DNA from: an uncultured Clostridia bacterium
GTDB lineage: Bacteria > Bacillota > Clostridia > Christensenellales > Aristaeellaceae
Assembly: GCA_904420265.1 (NCBI GenBank)
Contig: CAJFUU010000159.1
Span: 1-8,368 of the forward strand
DNA length: 8,368 bases
Reading direction: 5' to 3'
The notes under the pieces are model-generated. The model did no database searches. It worked only from the letters and a program-made list of their open reading frames with translations, and was not told where the DNA came from. This document shows, in pieces, positions 6,318 to 8,368 of this stretch. A program made the translations under genes and the position numbers. How positions within the stretch are numbered: the stretch's first letter is position 1; each line of letters starts with the position of its first letter.

Positions 6318-6346
6318 TTGACGCACGCCCTTTGGCGGCTTATCAT
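6318..6346 (+). promoter_or_regulatory. Promoter of the zinc-ribbon/PG-binding gene
   Basis: TTGACG (6318-6323) and TATCAT (6341-6346) are separated by 17 bp, five of six matches at -35 and four to five at -10. This predicts a start near 6353 and a leader of about 48 nt before the ATG at 6401. The spacing and orientation fit the downstream gene well. Confidence 0.7.
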
Positions 6347-6400
6347 GTAAGATACAATAGGTATGCCATGTAAACGCACGTGGCGCGAGGAGGGCATTGC

Positions 6401-7960
6401 ATGTTTTGCTCCAGATGTGGAAAAACGCTGAAACCGGGCGCCGAGGTCTGCTCCTGCGGGCAGGCTGTGGGCCAGAGCCGGTTTGAAGGCGTTCCCTATA
6501 CGTCCGCGCAGGCGCGTATCGCGCCCGGCGAGGCTTTTGATCCCACCGGGGCGGCGCTGCCCTATACGCGAACCACCTACACCGGCAAGGACGAGCAAAT
6601 GCAGGCCGACGCCGACGACGACGCGCGCACGACCTATCGCCCCGTGTACGAGGGCGCTTCGGTGCCGGAAGAAATCCGCGGGGACGTGCGCCGGGCGGTA
6701 GACGGCGAAGAGGACGCAGACGAGCCTGCCGCTCCGGCCATTGAAGACCCGCTGGTGCGCGAAATGTTTGCCGAAGACGGGGAAAGCGCCATAGACGACT
6801 TCGACCTTTCCCAGCTTCGCTCCCGCCCCATCACTTCGGACGGCCGCGCCGGCATCAGCCGCGATGTGACCGAATACGTGGAACAGCTCGAGGCCGCCGA
6901 ACGCGGCCGCCGCGGGCGCAGGCGCAAGGTCTACGGCGCGGAAACCGACGAAGGCCCCGTGGGCGGCACGGCCTATGCGGGCGAAGATACCGGCGATGTC
7001 GAAGACGTATTTGCCGACATCCCGGAAGATTACGGACCCGCCGCGCGCGGCAACATGAGCGTCGCGCTGAAAATTATCGGCGCGTTGGCGCTGGTGGCGG
7101 TCGTAGCCGTGGGCATCTGGTACTTTGTCGGCCGCGTCGGCGATATTCAGCAGGATAATTCGCCCATCGCCGGCGTTTCCAGCGAATTGTATACGCAGGG
7201 CGTGGAATTGATCAATCGGCACGCCGACAACGACTACGTGCAGTCGCTGCTCACCCAGTCGCAAACCGACGGCCTTGTGGGCGTGGTCAATACGCTCAAC
7301 GCCGACGCGCAGGCTGTGGAAGCGCTCCTGCCCGAAGGAACGGAAGTCAGCACCGACGACCAGACGTTCGTGGCCGCTCTTTCGGCCATTCAGGAAAATA
7401 TCGCCAGCGCCGTCAGCGTGGATGTGCTGGCTTTGACCGACACCACCCTCACCGACGCGGAAAAAGAGGCGCGTTCCAGCGAAAACTGGTCCATCGTACG
7501 CAACGCCATTGCCGAACTTACTTCCGCCACCACCACGGCGGAGTTGACCAGCATCATCGGCGGCGAAACCATCGAGGTTTCCCAGCCCAGCGCCGAAATC
7601 GAAGCCACGCCCACGCCCGTTCCCTACACAACGCTCAGCCGTGGCGACCAGAGCAACGAAGTCATCGCCCTGCAGCAGCGCCTGTATGAACTGGGCTACC
7701 TCAACGACAATATCGACGGCAACTTCGGCAGCAATACCCAGACGGCGGTGAAGCTGTTCCAGACCGCCGTGGGCCTGGAGCCGACCGGCATTGCCGACGC
7801 GGCCATGCAAAACGCTCTCTACGCCGACGACGCGCCGCGCACGCAATACGCGCAACCCACCACGCAGGCGCCCACCGCAACGCCTACGCCCGAACCGTCG
7901 CCGGAAACCACGCCCGACGCCGCCGGTGGCGAAAGCGCCGCGGATGGATCCGCGGCCTGA
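6401..7960 (+). CDS. Zinc-ribbon, single-pass membrane protein with a peptidoglycan-binding domain
   Basis: A 519-aa protein with no gene name that I recognise. The N-terminus has a Cys4 zinc ribbon (C3-x2-C6, C17-x-C19). Residues about 22-215 form a low-complexity acidic linker with a basic patch RGRRGRRRK (168-176). One membrane helix spans about 221-243. Residues about 250-400 are outside, likely helical and Ala/Thr-rich. A PG_binding_1 domain follows (about 411-474: LSRGDQSNEVIALQQRLYELG, then DGNFGSNTQTAVKLFQ). The tail is Thr/Pro-rich. Zinc ribbon inside and cell-wall domain outside resembles the layout of TcaA-like proteins, which suggests envelope sensing or tethering; this is inference. 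The ATG at 6401 has GAGGAGGG at 6387-6394, 6 nt upstream, so the in-frame GTG at 6380 is rejected. It is transcribed alone, divergent from the importer. Confidence 0.9.
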   Translation: MFCSRCGKTLKPGAEVCSCGQAVGQSRFEGVPYTSAQARIAPGEAFDPTGAALPYTRTTYTGKDEQMQADADDDARTTYRPVYEGASVPEEIRGDVRRAVDGEEDADEPAAPAIEDPLVREMFAEDGESAIDDFDLSQLRSRPITSDGRAGISRDVTEYVEQLEAAERGRRGRRRKVYGAETDEGPVGGTAYAGEDTGDVEDVFADIPEDYGPAARGNMSVALKIIGALALVAVVAVGIWYFVGRVGDIQQDNSPIAGVSSELYTQGVELINRHADNDYVQSLLTQSQTDGLVGVVNTLNADAQAVEALLPEGTEVSTDDQTFVAALSAIQENIASAVSVDVLALTDTTLTDAEKEARSSENWSIVRNAIAELTSATTTAELTSIIGGETIEVSQPSAEIEATPTPVPYTTLSRGDQSNEVIALQQRLYELGYLNDNIDGNFGSNTQTAVKLFQTAVGLEPTGIADAAMQNALYADDAPRTQYAQPTTQAPTATPTPEPSPETTPDAAGGESAADGSAA

Positions 7961-7964
7961 TCGT

Positions 7965-7988
7965 GACGCGGGGGCTTTCCCCCGCGTC
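7965..7988 (+). terminator. GC-rich hairpin just after the PG-binding gene
   Basis: GACGCGGGGG and CCCCCGCGTC form a perfect 10-bp stem around CTTT, beginning 4 nt after the stop codon. The following CGTTGACA lacks a T-run, so as an intrinsic terminator it is weak; it could instead be the 3' end or stabilising structure of the message. The central 20 bp recur exactly at 8225-8244. Confidence 0.5.
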
Positions 7989-8014
7989 CGTTGACAAGGC
8001 CCGCAAGACGGGGA

Positions 8015-8109
8015 GGCAAACCTGCAGACGAGGAACTTGCACGGACGCAGGCGACCGCAGGCCGCAGGCGCGGCTACCGGGAAAACTTCTCTCCGTGGCA
8101 AGGTTTGCC
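8015..8109. repeat. 9-bp inverted repeat GGCAAACCT / AGGTTTGCC
   Basis: GGCAAACCT (8015-8023) and AGGTTTGCC (8101-8109) are exact reverse complements 77 bp apart within the non-coding tail. They could close a larger RNA or DNA structure that also contains the CCTGC...GCAGG pair near 8021-8050. No mobility gene is near. Confidence 0.4.
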
Positions 8110-8120
8110 GTTTGCGGCTG

Positions 8121-8347
8121 TTTCGCGGGGTTTGGCAAAATCGCCGCGAGGGGGCAGAAATCGCTTCGAACTCCTGTCTTATCATGGCAGTTTCTGCGGT
8201 TGCGGGCTTTGGCTGCGCTCTGATGCGGGGGCTTTCCCCCGCGTTTTGCTTTCCCGGTGGAGCCGTCCGCTTGCGCCACTGTTCGCTGCGGCAGGGTTTG
8301 TGGGAAATCATTTGCCGTTCCGCATGAATTTCGCGTCGGTTTGGCAA
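8121..8347. repeat. Imperfect direct repeat TTTCGCG..GGTTTGGCAA
   Basis: TTTCGCGGGGTTTGGCAA (8121-8138) recurs as TTTCGCGTCGGTTTGGCAA (8329-8347), about 208 bp apart. The offset differs from that of the duplicated hairpin (257 bp), so a single simple tandem duplication does not explain both. Confidence 0.4.
8223..8252 (+). terminator. Rho-independent terminator, second hairpin copy
   Basis: ATGCGGGGG and CCCCCGCGT pair (one T-G wobble) around CTTT, followed by TTTGCTTT. The T-rich tail makes this the better plus-strand intrinsic terminator of the two copies and a plausible true end for the transcript of the PG-binding gene if it reads past the first hairpin. Confidence 0.65.
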
Positions 8348-8368
8348 GCAATCCACAGGTTTTTGAAA

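Larger units (their letters stand above)
6013..6400. other. Divergent intergenic region
   Basis: This 388-bp stretch between the divergent ytfQ and zinc-ribbon genes has no convincing coding sequence. Its middle (about 6060-6250) is clearly more AT-rich than the genes around it. It contains the ytfQ ribosome binding site and 5' hairpin, a candidate ytfQ promoter with an inverted repeat, a CAATTGT direct repeat and the plus-strand promoter, each listed separately. Between about 6115 and 6260 I see only AT-rich sequence with no clear element. Confidence 0.85.
7961..8368. other. Non-coding terminal region with repeats
   Basis: No convincing gene is seen over these 408 bp. Open frames exist on both strands because GC is high, but they have Arg/Pro-rich composition, no good ribosome binding sites, and several run antisense into the upstream gene. 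The stretch holds two identical hairpins, a 9-bp inverted repeat, clustered GCAGGC words near 8045-8070 and an imperfect TTTCGCG...GGTTTGGCAA direct repeat, all listed separately. It may be an interspersed repeat element or a decayed sequence. Confidence 0.6.

Noticed and set aside
6380..6400. GTG start at 6380 for the zinc-ribbon protein
   Set aside because: The strong GAGGAGGG site lies inside that extension and is ideally spaced for the ATG at 6401, and zinc-ribbon proteins typically begin right at the first Cys pair.
6013..6400. A riboswitch in the ytfQ leader
   Set aside because: The predicted leader is only about 50 nt and contains just one 5-bp hairpin; no conserved riboswitch core is seen.
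7884..8351. A 155-codon minus-strand open frame and smaller plus-strand frames in the terminal region
   Set aside because: The composition is Arg/Pro/Cys-rich, the 3' part is antisense to the PG-binding gene, and there are no ribosome binding sites or domains. More likely non-coding repeat sequence.
5705..8356. An 883-codon minus-strand open frame covering the PG-binding gene, the intergenic region and part of ytfQ
   Set aside because: It is antisense to the well-supported 519-aa gene and out of frame with ytfQ. Its composition is Arg/Gly/Ala-rich with no recognisable domain. High GC keeps stop codons rare on the opposite strand.

Overview
The window looks like part of a chromosome from a GC-rich Bacillota, most likely a clostridial gut-type lineage. 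This rests on strong GGAGG-type ribosome binding sites, a consensus sigma-A promoter, an L10-leader with a rho-independent attenuator as in Firmicutes, and a zinc-ribbon/membrane/peptidoglycan-binding protein. The species cannot be named from the sequence alone.

Region 1 (1-826, minus strand) is the start of a ribosomal stalk operon: rplJ (L10) followed by the first codons of rplL (L7/L12). It is driven by a perfect TTGACA-N17-TATAAT promoter. The roughly 170-nt leader has L10-leader hallmarks, a 10-bp intrinsic terminator and a competing antiterminator pairing.

Region 2 (837-6012, minus strand) is a complete four-gene sugar ABC importer in the order binding protein, ATPase, permease, permease. 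Order and sequence match the galactofuranose importer ytfQ-ytfR-ytfT-yjfF of Escherichia coli. The last three genes overlap by 4 and 8 nt. A 169-nt gap with strong RNA hairpins separates the binding protein from the ATPase. Two oddities stand out: the binding protein has a signal peptide but no lipobox cysteine, and the YtfT-like permease carries about 140 extra N-terminal residues with an Ala/Glu-rich acidic loop. No terminator separates the importer operon from the rplJ promoter, which begins 10 nt after the yjfF stop codon.

Region 3 (6013-6400) is an AT-rich divergent intergenic region. It holds a convincing plus-strand promoter, a weak minus-strand promoter with an inverted repeat, and a pair of CAATTGT direct repeats.

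Region 4 (6401-7960, plus strand) encodes a 519-aa protein with an N-terminal cytoplasmic zinc ribbon, a long acidic linker, one membrane helix, an extracytoplasmic region and a peptidoglycan-binding domain. Region 5 (7961-8368) has no convincing gene. It contains two copies of one GC-rich hairpin about 257 bp apart plus other repeats, and may be an interspersed non-coding element.

The importer would bind a furanose-type sugar outside the cell, import it through YtfT/YjfF and use ATP hydrolysed by YtfR. No sugar kinase, hydrolase or regulator gene lies in the window, so the substrate is inferred from homology recalled from memory, not from context.
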